A stretch of DNA of 64,000 bases from Sipunculus nudus (GCA_026874595.1 CM049314.1:33798229-33862228), one strand, 5' to 3'; shown: positions 1 to 13,289, counted from the first letter of the stretch. The notes: a model not told the origin generated them from the letters alone. Numbers and translations: made by a program.

Positions 1-1310
1 AGGTTTATAGTTTTGGAGATATTGCCAAAGCATGATATGTTGGGAGAGGTTCGAGTTCAGCGCCCCCTAGCGGCCATATCCGGAAAATGAAAAATTGGTT
101 TCGAGATATTAGTGTAAGACTTAAGATGTTATAGTTTCAAAAGGATTCTTTCAAAACTGTGGCCTGTAGAATGCTATATGTGAGACGCAAGAGCAAGCAG
201 GCGAATTTGAGGACAACTGACAAACAGACAGACACACTGACAAAGTGTCACAAAAGTGTGACCAGATGACTACACTAGTATAATTTTGGAGATATGGCCA
301 AAATATGATATGTTCGGGAGGTTCGCATCCAGCGCCCCCTAGCGGCCCTATTCAAAAAATGAAAAAACAATTTCGAGATACTAGTGTAGGACTTATAATA
401 TGTCAGTTTCAAAAAGATTCCTGCAATAATGTGGCCTTTGGCGCAAGATGAATGAAATCTCGAAATATCTCTATTCACGAGATATTTTACGAGATACTGC
501 AAGACTTGTAATAAAATCTTGAAGTACTAGATGAATGATACTTAATGCAAAAAACTAGATCACTCTAGCTTTAAAACTGACAAAGTTAGAAAAATAAGAC
601 CCCTTATTTTCGAATATCATGATTTTCCCCCAAAATATGTAACCATGGTTACGGCAAATTTGAGTCAGCTACACACCAGATGACATGCCTTGGAATGACG
701 ATTAAAATGAGCTATCGTTGAAGTAGATACGACTAATAGTCACAAAGATATGAAGAAAAAACCGTTTTGAGAAGTTTTGATGACCTTGACCTTGACCTTT
801 GTCCTATTTTGACCATAAACAATAGAGCACCTAGAAATTTAATTCTCCATCATCTCTGAAAGTTTCAAGGTGATTGCTGCAAAATTGTTGCCTGTACTGT
901 ACTAAATGTCAGACAGAACATCAAGGCCGTTGTCAAAATTGACAACAACAGAGGAACAGACAGACATACTGACAAGGTGACACAAAGTCAACAAAAGTTG
1001 ATCATACCATGATATGGGGAAAGGAAAGACGAACAAAATGATCTTAGAATGAGGTTGATACGACCATTTTTGACCAAGTTATGAGGAAAATAAAATTTCG
1101 AGGTTTTTCGATGACCTTGACCTTAACTGTTGACCTATATTAACCAAAAACAATAGGGCACCTAGAAATTTTGTTTTCCATTATCCCTGTAAGTTTCAAG
1201 GCGATTATGGCAAAATTGTGGCCAGGAGAGTGATGACGAACAAACAGACAGACAGACAAACAGACATACGCAACTGACCAATATGCTTGCCGAAATCTTT
1301 GATTCCGGCA
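1..1310. repeat. Dispersed repeat units with CGCCCCCTAGCGG and GACAGACAGAC motifs
   Basis: Two diverged copies of a ~272-bp unit (start 1 and about 272) share TTTTGGAGATAT..., GCGCCCCCTAGCGGCC and TTTCGAGATA. They are followed by two copies of a ~290-bp unit (about 770-1010 and 1105-1275) sharing GATGACCTTGACCTT, CAATAG(A/G)GCACCTAGAAATTT, AAGTTTCAAGG and CAGACAGACA. No coding capacity. This looks like a noncoding tandem or dispersed family; the last exon of gene A was looked for here and not found. Confidence 0.6.
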
Positions 1311-2021
1311 AGCAAAAAACATGTCAGTGTAACTATGTAATATTCTTCAAGATAACCACAGTTCTGAAAAAAAAGTCAGTTATCTTTGTCACATCTAAAG
1401 CCTCTTATTCCTATTAAAAAAATTAACAATATTAATGTACATTAATATAAGGGAGGGGACAGCATATTTTATTTGGTCTATCGGTTGCCAGTTTCATTTG
1501 CTATGGAATTCTCTTGATGATCGGGTGGTAGGCAGTATAATGCATCTTGATGAAAATGCAGTCAATCAAATATGCCCTCCGACGTAATATAAAATATGTG
1601 ATAATGTGTCTAATTAGACATCGTGTCAGTTTACCGCTGCAGAGAAAAAAGCGTGTATATTATTGTCAACATGCTGGATCAATTAATCCATCAGCTAATC
1701 ACAGTTTCTGTGGCTTTTTTTTCAACATGTCATCCGGCTGTCTTGTGGCCACACCCAGCAAACAAAAAAAAAGGTTCCCTACAAATACACGTTGTATGTA
1801 TAACGCTGTATAAAGAGTCTAAGGAAATCCTTGAGATTTCCTTTAAAATATAAAAAGGGGAATTTCTACATGAATGATTACAGCTACGGTAATACACAGG
1901 AGTGTTGTGTAAAGCGTGCAATAAAATTCTTTAGATTTCTTTAAAGTATAAAAAGAGAATATGTAGATATTTAAATCTCAAGGGATAAATTTCAGCAATT
2001 AAATACAATTTATATCCTTGC

Positions 2022-2266
2022 CTGATCTTCATTTGGCCGATAAGTTATTAAGTCCACGGTGTACTGGAGAATAAACGCCTCTCCAGGACGGAAGAATTGA
2101 CAGATCCCGTCCCCAAGTAGGACGTTGATTTGTTCGACGACACTGGATACTCGCTGAAGGAAAGCAGCTTGGTGACGCTGCCTGCAGTCAGGGGAGATGA
2201 AGGAAACAGCCGAAAAGAATCCCAAAACGGAAATGAGTTGAACGGGAGGAATGACGTCATCATGGC
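2022..2266 (-). CDS. Gene A exon 7: first half of the C-terminal domain (CTD)
   Basis: A 245-nt exon, phase 1 in and phase 0 out, the same length and phases as in genes B and D. It encodes DDVIPPVQLISV, then SPDCRQRHQAAFLQR, VVEQINVLLGDGICQFF, GEAFILQYTVDL and ends NEDQ. Two conserved cysteines (DC and IC) are present. The donor is CAG/GCAAGG, a GC-AG type. The family is not one I recognise. Confidence 0.82.
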
Positions 2267-5200
2267 CTATGGAGGACAAAAACTATAAATGATAGAACTG
2301 ATTATGTCCTACGCAAAAATGTACTCGGTGGCTATTATAGTTCATGTCAGTAGTTTAGATATTCTTTTTTGTAAGTTTCTATGAAAGCGTCTCCATATGT
2401 GTGAAAACGCACCGCTGTTTTGATATAAACAAAATGGACTGGTCATTTATCAGCGTCACATGATGTAAACGCATTAAAACTATTTAAATAATAAGCCTTT
2501 TAAATATTATTGTTTATTCATAATACGAAACTGTGCTGATAATAATCTTTAATGATCTTTTATACGAAAACTAAGCGTCACCCAAAATAGTCTAGAGCTA
2601 GGTGTTGATGATAATCATTAAGAGTCTCCTTTCGGTAAATACCCATAACTATTATCGTACCCTACTGTTATTACATATCACATTTTTCGTATTAGCCGTA
2701 ACGCCTCATCATATAGAACTGCCAACCTGCGGCAACTCACATCCATTTTACTTTGACAACTTCTCTATTTAATGCCTTTTATTCTGCAACTGTTCTCGTA
2801 CCTGGCTGAGGTGTTGATGCAGGAACAGTTGTGGTCTCAGGTGGTGCGGTTGTTACTGCGGGCGGTTGTGTAGTTTCGACAGGAGGTGGTTGTGTGGTTA
2901 CAACTGGCGTCTGTGTAGTTTCCACGACAGGTGGTTGTGTGGTTATTACGGACGGTTGCGTTGTTTCAACGACAGGTGGCTGTGTGGTTACCACGGGCGG
3001 TAGTGTAGTTTCAACGGCAGGTGGATGGGTGCTTACAAATGGCGGCTGTGTAGTTTCCACGACAGGTGGTTGTGTGGTTATTACGGGCGGTTGTGTTGTT
3101 TCAACGACAGGTGGTTGTGTAGTTACCACGGGCGGTTGTGTAGTTTCAACGAAAGGCGGTAGTGTAGTATCGACGACAGGTGGTTGTGTGGTTACCACGG
3201 GCGCTTGTGTTGTTTCCACGAAAGGTGGTTGTGTAGTATCAACGATAGGCGGTTGTGTAGTTTCAACGACAGGTGGTTGTGTAGTCTCGACGGCAGGTGG
3301 TTGTGTGGTTACCACTGGCAGCAGTGTAGTTTCAACAACAGGTGGCTGTGTGGTATCAACGACAGGAGGTAGAGTGGTTACGACGGGCGGTTGTGTAGTT
3401 TCAACGACAGGTGGTTGTGTAGTCTCGACGGCAGGTGGTTGTGTGGTTACCACTGGCGGTTGGGTGGTTTCAACGACAGGTGGCTCTGTGGTCACTACCG
3501 GCGGCTTTGTTGATTGCATAGTGGTTGGAGGTCGTGTGGTTGTTGTCGTCGTAGTTGTGGTTGTAAACACAGACCTAGGATCTGAAATGAGAATTCACGC
3601 AGTTTTATCCCTACACCGGACCTGCAAGGACGTGCATTGTTCTGGGGAATGCAATACTTATTCTCCATGCGCTTTTGGTTACTTATATATAAATTCTCTA
3701 TTTCTAATATAATATTCCCTTTTTTTTTCATATATATGATTGGAATATTGGTATTGGAAAAAGTATAAGTCTACTTTCAGAACTGAAAACTATAGTAGCA
3801 GTTCTTAACTACTTGCTCTGAGAAACATAAATCAATATCAAATATTCGTCATGAATAGATATATGTAAATGAAATTCTTAAATCCATAATAAAAAAAATC
3901 CCTAATGATCAAGGGCTATGGGACATAATAAGCTTCCTGTTGCATCATTGCCTTTAATTATTAACATATTTTATGGCACTAACAGTCGGATCCGGCAGGG
4001 AATGCGTAGGCCTCCTCTGTTTCAAAGGAGTGTCCATGCGTGAAGACTGCGAGTTGGACGCCGATGTTCACGTGATGAACGGTGTGCTGCCCAACTTCAA
4101 CATCAAGGGAGGTGGCGCTGTAACCTGACCCTTCAGCCACCGACCAGTCACTTACTATTGTATCTCCATCCAGTCTAACCCCATCAGTTTCGTCAGAGGG
4201 AACTATGATGCTTATGTGATGATCGTATTCAAACATGCCTTCCCTTGATGGAGTTATCCACGTGAAACGATTTGCGTAATGCTCAACAGGTGTCACTACC
4301 ATCATAAAAGGGTCAGAACCGGTGCCATCAACATCTGAACCTTTGTTGTATTGTACAACCAGGCACCCAGACGAGCACGTGATTCTGACAGGCACCTCCT
4401 CGTCTGGGACGTTCATTTGAAGGAACTGTCCAGCGTTCAGTGACTGTGTGCCAAAGGATCCCGCATCGACGAAAGTGTTATCCCTAGCGGCAACCACACG
4501 TACAAAATATCCACTGTTAAACCTATCGTTGATCGGTGGAACTATGAAGAAGGTCCCAAGCTGAGCTACCGGTGGAACAGCGCTGACTAAATGGTCACAA
4601 TAATTCCGGTCGTGAGGTACTTGTGCACATTCATGCCCAGAAAACACAACAATCGGTTTGTCCGATGTCACTATGGTACCCGTGTAATCATTGTCGTTAG
4701 ATCGTCGCCCGTACGTCTCAAACAAGTTCAGTGTCACTGTTTCAGTTGACTGATCCGGATACCTTATGGTAACTTGAGTGTCGTCTGCTGACGCCGACAT
4801 GTAAAACTGAGAACCCCTAGTGGAGAGTGGCGTGAACGAGGTCACTATGAATTCAGTGGCGTCCCCTGTCGGCGGAACTGCCAAAAACCCGTCAGCTGAG
4901 GGCGAGTACTGGTTTATACCTTGGACGACAAAGATCTGGTCAGAGGTCAAAAGGATAGCCTTTCTCTCTGTCTCACCAGATAGGCTGGTACGATAATTGG
5001 CACAGGGGAAGCGGATTCTTTCACCACTTGTTCTCATAACGGTTATTTGCTCATCAAAGCCGAGATCGGACCGTATCTGTGAAATATATCAAAGAACATG
5101 TAAAACCTATCCTGAGAAATGAAGATAAAACACAGTTGTACACGTTTAACCTAGTTTTCTAAGAAGAATTTACATAACGATGTTACATAATGTCAAAACC

Positions 5201-8200
5201 TTGCCTTGGGGAAATGAAAAATACAGTGGCATATTTAAAAGGGTGTTTAAAGGTAATAATTACCCCATGAGTAACCCTGGAACTGATTGTCCCCCGCCGT
5301 GGCCGAAGGCGCCGTCGGCGAGGGAAAAAGAAATGGTGAGCGTCCGTCCATCATTCCGTCCGTGTCCTGTCGTCCGACCGACCGTTATACACTTGTCAAA
5401 ACTCGAAAAGAATTTGTCACCAAACTCCCAGCACTGATGTACCTTATCAAGGGCTAGGAAAAGTTTGAACATGGATAACCTCGACGCATTTTTGCAAGGT
5501 ACAGTCATCAAACTTGCAGCATTGACGCAACTTGTCATGGACTAGATGAAGTTAGAACATGGATGACCTTAACACGTTTTTCAAGGTCACAGTGGCGATA
5601 ATGCTATAATGGTGTTAACGCAATAATCCGAAAAGAATTTGAGGTACAGTCATCAAACTTGCAACACTGATGCACCTTATCAAGGGCTAGGTCAAGTTTG
5701 AACATGGATGACCATGATGCGTGTTTCCAAGGTCACAGCAGCGATAATGCTAAAATGATGCTAACGCAATAACTCACAAAGGTAATCTTGGTGTGTGACA
5801 TTGACATCTTATAATTCATACAAGCCCTTCAACTTTTCCCTTGTTATGATATAGCACAGTTGAGGAAGGCTTTGGTATATGTTTATGTGCACCAGGCAGC
5901 GAGGGTTGAGACTGCTAACAAAGACCGCCAGTGGTCATATGTCAGACTATCGGACCAGTTGTGACCTCTGATCGAGATTGCTTACAATGTGCCTTCAGTA
6001 TTTCGTGAAGATGCCAACACTTCAAGAAAACGCCTTCTGTTTACATAACACATATGCATAGTTGCCAAATATTACATATTTCTGTAGTCCCTACGTGTGC
6101 ATGTCATTTGCCTTGAAACAATTCTTATCCAATAAAATTTTTCAAACGGTTTACATTACCGCCTTCACTATATTGTACTTATACCTCTGGCCTATTTAAT
6201 CACCCATCTGTCCTGAGTCACACTCTTGTGAATAAGACTCTGCGCAGCGTGCAAACAATATGCAGTTTCTATTCAATGGATTTATTAGACAATTGCCATA
6301 TGGCTTTGTCATAAACCACTCAACCACTGCGCTTCAATAGACAATTATGACGCAGGTGGTGCTTGCAAATAAAAATACAGGAGTATGAGATTTTTGGGCA
6401 AAGTATACGATAAATAAAATAATAAATACCAAATCTAGCTACTAAATAAGGATATCAGGTCAAAGCTAAACTATACCAGTTAATCTCATTAACTTGACTA
6501 ATAATTAATTATATTTGTGAGTAACAACAATTAATTATATTTGCCTTAACGCACTACACCAGCTGCGGAAATGCAATAACACTTCCTAAGGTAACAGATA
6601 GAATAAACACTCCAAAATTAAGTTTGTTTATACAGTTAATTCTAATTAACTGGTATGGGAAGGCTATAGCTAAGCATTAGGACATAGGAGCTGAATCAAC
6701 TATAGTGGTAAACTAATTACTTTACATATACTTATATATATATATATATATATCCTTTAGGTTTGAAGCACTGCCAACGATTCCACATTCAACTGGGCCG
6801 GATATTATAATATCCAAATTATCAAAGTTAAGCTGAATATCGAGTTACATATTATTCGCATTTGGTATCCGAAGAAGAATGATGACTTTATGGTGTAGTT
6901 CATTGCAGACTTATGTTTTGGTCTACACAAATTATTATCTACACAAGATAATGTTTGCCCGTCATTAGTTACTGAGTTTTAATGAAAATGATTCATTGTT
7001 AACTTCTTTAATATTCAGCAAAATATAATCACGTCTTAGTTAAATTCGTCAACCTCAAGTACTTACAAGACAGTGAAGTTAGATTGGTAGTAACTAATAT
7101 ATAGGTGTTGTATATGTTCCTTTAAGTATCACTGTTAATTTATTCCTACTTTAACTCTTTTATTTGTCAAATGTTTATAACGTTAGTCGGTTGTATATTA
7201 AACATACATTTCATCTGATAAGCATTCTGCAAATGATAACCCTAGAAAATAATGATATTGAAAAAAATAAAGAATAATGCTGAATTAAATTGTGTAAAAT
7301 ACCCGAATGGTGGCGGAGATCGCCGGAGTTGTGAGCAATAACTCGCACACTCCCCTGTCAGAGTCCGGAGAGATGAATGTGAATATAACCACATGGTCCA
7401 AGCCTTGGGCCTCACTCTTCCCTGTCGATAAAAATACATAAGTAAACTATGGTTTCAGTTATATGACTGAAAAAGAGGTGCATAAGCAAGTGGGCCTTGG
7501 TCAATATTAATTGTAATGTACAAGGTAGAAATCTCGTTTTTTTTCCACTTTGCACTTCTCGTTCCTTTTAGGTAACCTTTATGGTAATATTATATGGTTT
7601 CGGTGTGTTCCAATCGATGGACTTTTATACTGCGGCCCAACGTAAGCATTAATCCTACCTTTTTTACTTTTAACCTGCTTGTATTTTATTCAACTGGTAA
7701 TAGATGTGAGCACTAGACTGCCTCAGTAACGTCTCCATGGTTACGCAGTTGTAGCGACCAGGGATTCCAGATAATAAAACTTTATACTTTTAAAAAAACA
7801 CCATAGAACGAAATCCAAGTGAGTTGATATATTTTAAGCTCTCCTGATTGCAATCCAGATTTGGTTTATGTAAGGTTATAATATACAAAAGCGTGATCGC
7901 TTATAAAAAAATATTCTGCACGGAGAAAGTTCTATGGAAGAAAATGTTGAAACAAAATACAATCTGGGTGGTTGGGCCATATGCCTATAACTGTCATGTT
8001 CGTGGTGAACAAGAAATTGTCCAACGTAATGTCAGTGCTGTGACAATAGCACAAAATTTTCATATATATGATAGACTTACGAATTCATATAGACTTAAAG
8101 CCCCCTCCCATCCCTTTAACTTGTAACCATGTTTTCCTGGTAGCCTGTTACATAAGTGAAACGGGGGTATTTAATTACCCTCTTGAAAATTAGGCACTTT

Positions 8201-10976
8201 AATCTTCTACACTACATCACAATTGTTTCTTGAAAAGAAAAGAATAATATTTTCATAGAAAGGAACAAGTGGACATAACAGCTCCAGACGTGTCTTCGAA
8301 ATTATAAGAGATTGTGTCATTTTTTTTTCTTCTGTACATATATTATTTTTTTTTAAAATACAATGCCTGATAATGTTTAACTGTGACCTTGAATGACAGA
8401 GATTTTTTTTCTCGCCAAGGCATTTTGAATATTTTCCTATAGACAATTATATTATATTTTTATATGATTCAGTAAAAAAATATAAAACAAAAGTTTAATA
8501 TAATTTGTTAAAATAAATCCTAGCCACATTACCATGGCAACTGATCACGTCCACACTCATAACTCTATCTATAGCCAACATGCAGGTTTTCAGAGATGAG
8601 GGTCCCGGCTAACAGCGAAAAATGATTACAACAGTGTGTTTAAAAGTGAATTGGGTCCATGCTGGTCTAGTCTGTATGATATACCATTTTATTTGTAAGC
8701 CTAGCATATCTATGATGATTATCTGCCATTACTCCATCATTGAAAAAAAATATAATATTGCATGATTGTGGCCTAACTTGAACCATATTGTGCTTGCAAG
8801 ATTAACCGGACAGATGCAAGCTTATAAACCTAGCCACACAGATTGTAATTTTTTAAGTATTAATGCAATTACCTTTTTCTTATATATAATTAATCCCCAT
8901 TGTGCAGTTTTGATATATCATCAACATTACCCTATACGAACCAAATCATGACTGCATTCAACTGGGTAGCTTTAAAATACGTATTTCTACGCTCACTTCT
9001 AATTTGTTTTATGGTATTTAGTTACAGATGAGTGTTTTATTCCTGGTTTTCACAATGCGTCACACTGAAAACGAATCCTTAGCTCATACCAGCCACTACC
9101 CTCTTAAAGCAGCGGCTATACATTGCTTTCGTCAAAGACATCGTTTCGTGTAACCGCTGCTTTCATTTGCAAAGAAAGGATGCGCACAGAGCACAGAATT
9201 TTAATAAGACCACTGAAAGCGCGGAATAGCATTGTGCACCCAGCTTACATTTTAGATATGCGACACCCGCTCTCGATGGTTTAATTAACGAAAGGGGCGG
9301 ATTTCACATATTTAAAATTTGGGCTTGATGCACAATGCAATGCCACACTTTAAGTTGTCTGATTACAATTTTTTCCTCTGTGCGCACTCTCGTGTTCCCG
9401 GCAAGTGTACCTTGTCAATGAAAGCAGCGGTTACACGAAACGATGCCTGTGATGACTGCAGTTTATAGCCGCTGTGTGAGGAGCGAAACCCACCACCGTT
9501 TCATTTTGATCTTTCTAGTTAACAGAAAAGAACTCCTGGGCAATAATTTCAAAACGAAATTTAATGCTTCCGTTTTTCCTTTAAGCAATCCTGAATAATA
9601 TATGATCAAATTGTATTACAAATGTTTCATAAATCAGTTACAAATGTTTTTCGAAGGATGTGAATGTGTTTGGAGAAACTTCGCATTTCATTAAAAAAAA
9701 AGAATAACTAATCTCCACCCACCTGATAGAACAAGAAGATAGGAGGCTGAAATAGTAAAAGAATCATGTATTACAGAAGTACTCAAATATTTAAAAAAAA
9801 CGAAACTATGAATATTTAGAGACCACAGGGACAAGGCGAAAACGAGGTATGCATTCCGTGTAGCAAAGCAGAATCAAATAAAACTTATGAAGGTTTAAGA
9901 GCGTGTGTCCATGAATCTTGTTTTATAGGAATTGAAAATACCATTGACGTAATTATTCCCTTGTATATATGAATGATATACATTGCCAAGAAATTCTAGA
10001 TATTTCGGTAAAATTTTGTAAATATTTACAGTACATTACTGTTTAGCATACATACAACTCCGATCCGTGATCAACACAAGGAAAAGAATTGTTATTTCGA
10101 AAAAAAATATACAGAGAAAGAAGTACTTCACCTACCGACTGGCAGCCAGAACCATTTACAAGCAGCCTGGAAAAAGATACAGCACAATGAAGTTCTAAGT
10201 TCTTGCTCATCCTGTACTCCTCACGGAGCAGTTATACACGGTTAACCGCTGCTCTGTTTAACAAAATTCTCCGGGTATCACCATCAGGGCTTGCACAGGG
10301 CAAGCAATCATAATCAGATCAATGAGGGCGTGGTATCGCATTATCTCATTGGTATAATCCTTGGCCCTCTGGTGTTGAGACCCCGAAATGCTTGATACAC
10401 AAAACAGCGGTAAGAATAAAGGAGATCCGGAAACGACTACATTGTATAACCGCTGCGTGGGGAGTGTAGGGTAACCACAAAATAACAGTGGTAACTTATG
10501 GTACTGGCAATATACTGTTATATATGTTGTATACCTTTCTATATTATTATTATTATTATTATTCTATTATTTGATCAATTAAAATGGATAATTCGAAATT
10601 AGTCTTAAATTGCGGTATAATTACCACTATCTCCTGTTCATCAGGTTTTAATATAAAGTTCTAATATAAAGATCTTATTGCCGGGATGTTTGTTATAAGC
10701 TTATTACCATACGTTAAATACAACAAACAATTAGCTGGCTAAGAGTTAGGTCTGGCTGAACAATTTCATGCACACCAATGTGCGCTTGTGCACAAAAATA
10801 ATACTGTTCTAGTTTTTAACTTCTTAAATATCTCAGACGAACGACAATTGCATTTTCGAATCCAAAATCTCATCTAGAATATCTACCATTGACACTTCAC
10901 AGTATACTTTTAAAAAAAGTCTAAAGGAACATGAGAGTATATTTCACTTAATAACTGTAAAAATAAGGCTTACCAT
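2022..10976 (-). CDS. Gene A: secreted IgGFc-binding-domain / mucin-like protein, 3' end missing
   Basis: Six coding exons on the minus strand: ATG 10976-10974, 10166-10136 (31 nt), 9746-9723 (24 nt), 7421-7303 (119 nt), 5076-3984, 3581-2802 and 2266-2022, giving 765 codons in one open frame. Residues 1-20 are a signal peptide (MAACKWFWLPVASYLLVL, then a likely cut after SEA). Residues ~20-423 form one IgGFc-binding N-terminal domain, ~424-683 a Thr/Pro mucin-like segment, and ~684-765 the first half of the unrecognised CTD. Every junction has AG acceptors and GT donors except the last donor (CAG then GCAAGG), which would be a GC-AG intron. The exon after it, present in B and C, was not found between 1 and 2021, so it lies beyond the window or is lost; without splicing the frame stops at 2010. 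The function, secreted adhesion or recognition, is inferred from the domains. Exon 1's 5' limit is unknown. Confidence 0.85.
2802..3581 (-). CDS. Gene A exon 6: Thr/Pro-rich mucin-like repeats
   Basis: A 780-nt exon (260 codons, phase 1 to 1) beginning with a run of Thr and then about 25 copies of an 8-residue unit of the type TTQPPVVE, with variants such as TTLPPVV and TTQPPAV. At the DNA level this is a 24-bp tandem repeat with drift. Thr and Pro density predicts dense O-glycosylation and an extended stalk between the IgGFc domain and the CTD. The opposite strand is also open through the repeat; that is a by-product of the 24-bp period. Confidence 0.88.
3984..5076 (-). CDS. Gene A exon 5: IgGFc-binding N-terminal domain
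   Basis: A 1093-nt exon (phase 0 to 1) encoding the body of the IgGFc-binding protein N-terminal domain. Visible family motifs, in order: FPCANYRT, QGINQYSPSADGFLAVP, YTGTIVTSDKPIVVFSGHEC, VPPVAQLGTFFIVPPI, CSSGCLVVQYNKGSD, DPFMMVVTPVEHY, VSIIVP-like (ISIIVPSDE), GYSATS, HHVN and EAYAFPAG. Both cysteines of the HECxxVPxxxxYC loop are kept, unlike in gene C. The donor GTTAGT follows GGATCCGACT; the phase fits the mucin exon. No VWD or TIL domains follow, unlike vertebrate FCGBP. Confidence 0.9.
5283..5790. repeat. Internally repeated element in gene A intron 4
   Basis: After a GC-rich start with CGTCCGTCC-type repeats, a segment containing ACTGATG(T/C)ACCTTATCAAGGGCTAGG and AACATGGATGACC recurs about every 120-250 bp (5430, 5540 and 5670), each ending in AAGGTCACAG-like text. 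Probably a nonautonomous mobile element; no protein. Confidence 0.45.
7303..7421 (-). CDS. Gene A exon 4: N-terminal hairpin of IgGFc-binding domain
   Basis: A 119-nt exon, phase 1 in and phase 0 out, encoding about 39 residues with the motif HVVIFTF...RGVCELLLTTP...ATIR. It aligns with exons in gene B (19931-20052) and with three in gene C, all sharing an aromatic/Val hairpin, one conserved Cys (GVC) and a Thr-x-x-x-Ser-Ala end. In known IgGFc-binding proteins a similar strand pair (F-V-x-A-F ... L-Y-I-T) opens the domain. The donor is GTATTT, weaker than usual. Confidence 0.8.
9097..9484. mobile_element. Foldback (MITE-like) element 1 in gene A intron 3
   Basis: The two ends are inverted copies about 90-110 bp long: AGCAGCGGCTATA near 9110 pairs with TATAGCCGCTGTG near 9463, and CATCGTTTCGTGTAACCGCTGC near 9140 pairs with its complement near 9427. 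The core includes a second imperfect inversion (ATTGTGCACCC and GATGCACAATG). No ORF. Confidence 0.65.
9723..10976 (-). CDS. Gene A signal-peptide exons (ATG exon plus two micro-exons)
   Basis: Exon 1 ends exactly after the ATG (10976-10974) at a GTAAGC donor. Exon 2 (10166-10136, 31 nt) follows a TCTTTTTCCAG acceptor and ends at GTAGGT. Exon 3 (9746-9723, 24 nt) follows a pyrimidine-rich CAG and ends at GTGGGT. Phases are 0, 1 and 1, and the joined peptide is a textbook signal peptide with basic start, Trp/Leu/Val core and small residues at the cut. The same layout and phases occur upstream of genes B and C, which is the best evidence that such short exons are real. Confidence 0.8.
10213..10468. 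mobile_element. Foldback (MITE-like) element 2 in gene A intron 1
   Basis: The terminal inverted repeats read TACTCCTCACGGAGCAGTTATACA on the left and the complement of TGTATAACCGCTGCGTGGGGAGTGTA on the right. The AGCGGTTATA motif is shared with element 1 at 9097, so both belong to one family. It sits only ~50 bp upstream of the 31-nt micro-exon. The ends are flanked by TA. Confidence 0.6.
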
Positions 10977-11387
10977 TTTAAGCAATGCGTTGGCTCTAGA
11001 CAAAAGGGTGTGGGATCTGGCACAGGTGCCTCGACAGTAAAGATAAAGGTGCGACAGACTTATCTAAAAAAATAACACTGATAGTTAAACATACCCAGAC
11101 ATGCAGTTTATGCAGTTTCACCCGTATGCGTAAGAACAAATTAAGTGCATGTGAATTCAGTGATGTTTTCAGATCCAGCCGATTTTAGCCGATCCCAGAT
11201 CCAAGACCGAGACTAAACTATGGATTTCGAGACCAAAACGATATAGGATCTGCGACCTTCATCAAGGGATTCAAGACAGAACCGCTAAGTTCATATCTTT
11301 ACCCGGTTGTCATTTACTCCTTTATGTTAGAGTCAGTGTAAAAATACAATATCAGTGAACTCTCCAAGAGTTAGAATGGTGGTATGT

Positions 11388-11505
<118 letters not shown>

Positions 11506-13289
11506 ACAAACAAACGTCTTTGTTACTCAGGAATACTGTATTTTATAGTGTTAACTGAATTTCTGCTTGATGTCGAAGTCGAAGCCAGAGTAGAGATCTT
11601 AGCCAACAGTGAGACCCGCAACAACTGGTTTAAACTTTAAACATCACTGAATTCTTTATCACCTTTTCTGAGTTTATGTGCTTTCCGGAACCTGCTATGA
11701 GAAGCCAGATATGACCTGAAAGTCCTCGCTTCCTCCAGCTTACCCTGTTGTAACAACTATAAAATCTCATAAGTATTTAACAATTATTTTCTCAAACTTT
11801 AAAATTATCACATTAAAAATTTCATGAAAGCAACCAGCATTCATATGTTACAAACTTCTTATGTGAAAAGAGCTGCGTGCCATGTTCTGCTTGTTGAACT
11901 CTCCGTTGTTATGCTTAAATTTTGGTAACGGGGTAATGCTGTTTATGGAGTAACAATGAACTGGAGATTATTCCTTGGAAGAATTAAAAATTTTTTGGTC
12001 GTTCCCTTTAAACATATCAAACTATGTATGGCATTGATTTAGCTAGCAGACTTTCTTGTTCCTTGTCATGATCGTGCCCATGTACGTGTTGTATATTAAT
12101 GTTTTTTACATACTGAAGGGCGGGTTTGTCGCGTGATGTTATGTCTGGAATTTCATGACTTTGTATTCATGCAATGTATGAATCTATGTGACAGGCCAGG
12201 GGTCGGTAGAAAACTGTAAGATCAGGGCAGTCGATCCAGTTTCGTCCGGAGAAGAGGCTCGTCTGGAGACTCAGGCGTATTAGTGTGCGTGTTCAATTTG
12301 TGGCAGAATTGGTGGTGCTTATATATAAGTACGCTCTTTACACAGCGCTTTACCTATAGGGCTACTTCCTATATTGTAAGGTGCTGTTTGTTATGACCTC
12401 GTATCCTGCTTTGCAACACCAGAGGGGAGCACTGTACTTTTGTCCAATCAGATGAAACTTTGTGCTGGAAGACAAAGCCAAGCGAGGAATACACGGAGCC
12501 AATCATATTCATTTCTTATTGAGTGACAGCTCATCCCCCAGCGTAACCGTCTAAACAGGCTACAGGCTCGGAGAGAATTGCCCCTGACGTGGTTTTCTAA
12601 TTAGGGCCTTGGCCACATAGGATGCTCGGCCGGTGAGCTGTAATTCAAACGAAACGTAACAACAAAGGCTGCGTGCACACCTCGCTGGCTCGTTTCAGTT
12701 CTGCAGACAACAGATACATGGGTACGCTAACACAGTCATAATGTCATAATCGAATCGGTCGATGATGCGAGAATGCAGAGGGAGCAATTTAAATTCGACC
12801 GGAAACTCATCAAACGGCGCTTGAAACGCGGCAATGGGCGGAGCCAGGATGCCTGTCGAGTGTTTGTTTATTGGCATCTGATTGGCTGCTTGTCACATCG
12901 TACGCACATTTATTTCAGTGGACAACAAACCGCCATCTGGTGTCTAAATATATCATAAACGGTCAAAGCTGGCAGCGTGAACATCAGTTGCTTCTTTAGA
13001 AGCGCAAGATTTCCCCTGCTTCGGGAGAGTAATATATAAGGTCCATCCTAACTACCGCTGAGTCGTAGTAACTACCTGCCACTTGTTGAGACTGTGAAAC
13101 AGCTAGTGTTTTGGTAGCGCCATATCGGCCCTCTAACGTTACGACCAGTTACTGGCTGTCAGAGTGCCCTTACATCTAGGTCTAAGGAACGCATTATAAG
13201 GCCACATGAGGATGTACATATTTTTGTCATTTTTGACAACGCTTCATGACCTACCGATACATTGTAAATTGGCATAAATCAGACTTCAC

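Noticed and set aside
2831-3712. 293-codon plus-strand ORF rich in GGCVVSTT
   Set aside because: Antisense shadow of the gene A mucin exon; a 24-bp period keeps the other strand open. The minus strand has the signal peptide, domains and splice sites.
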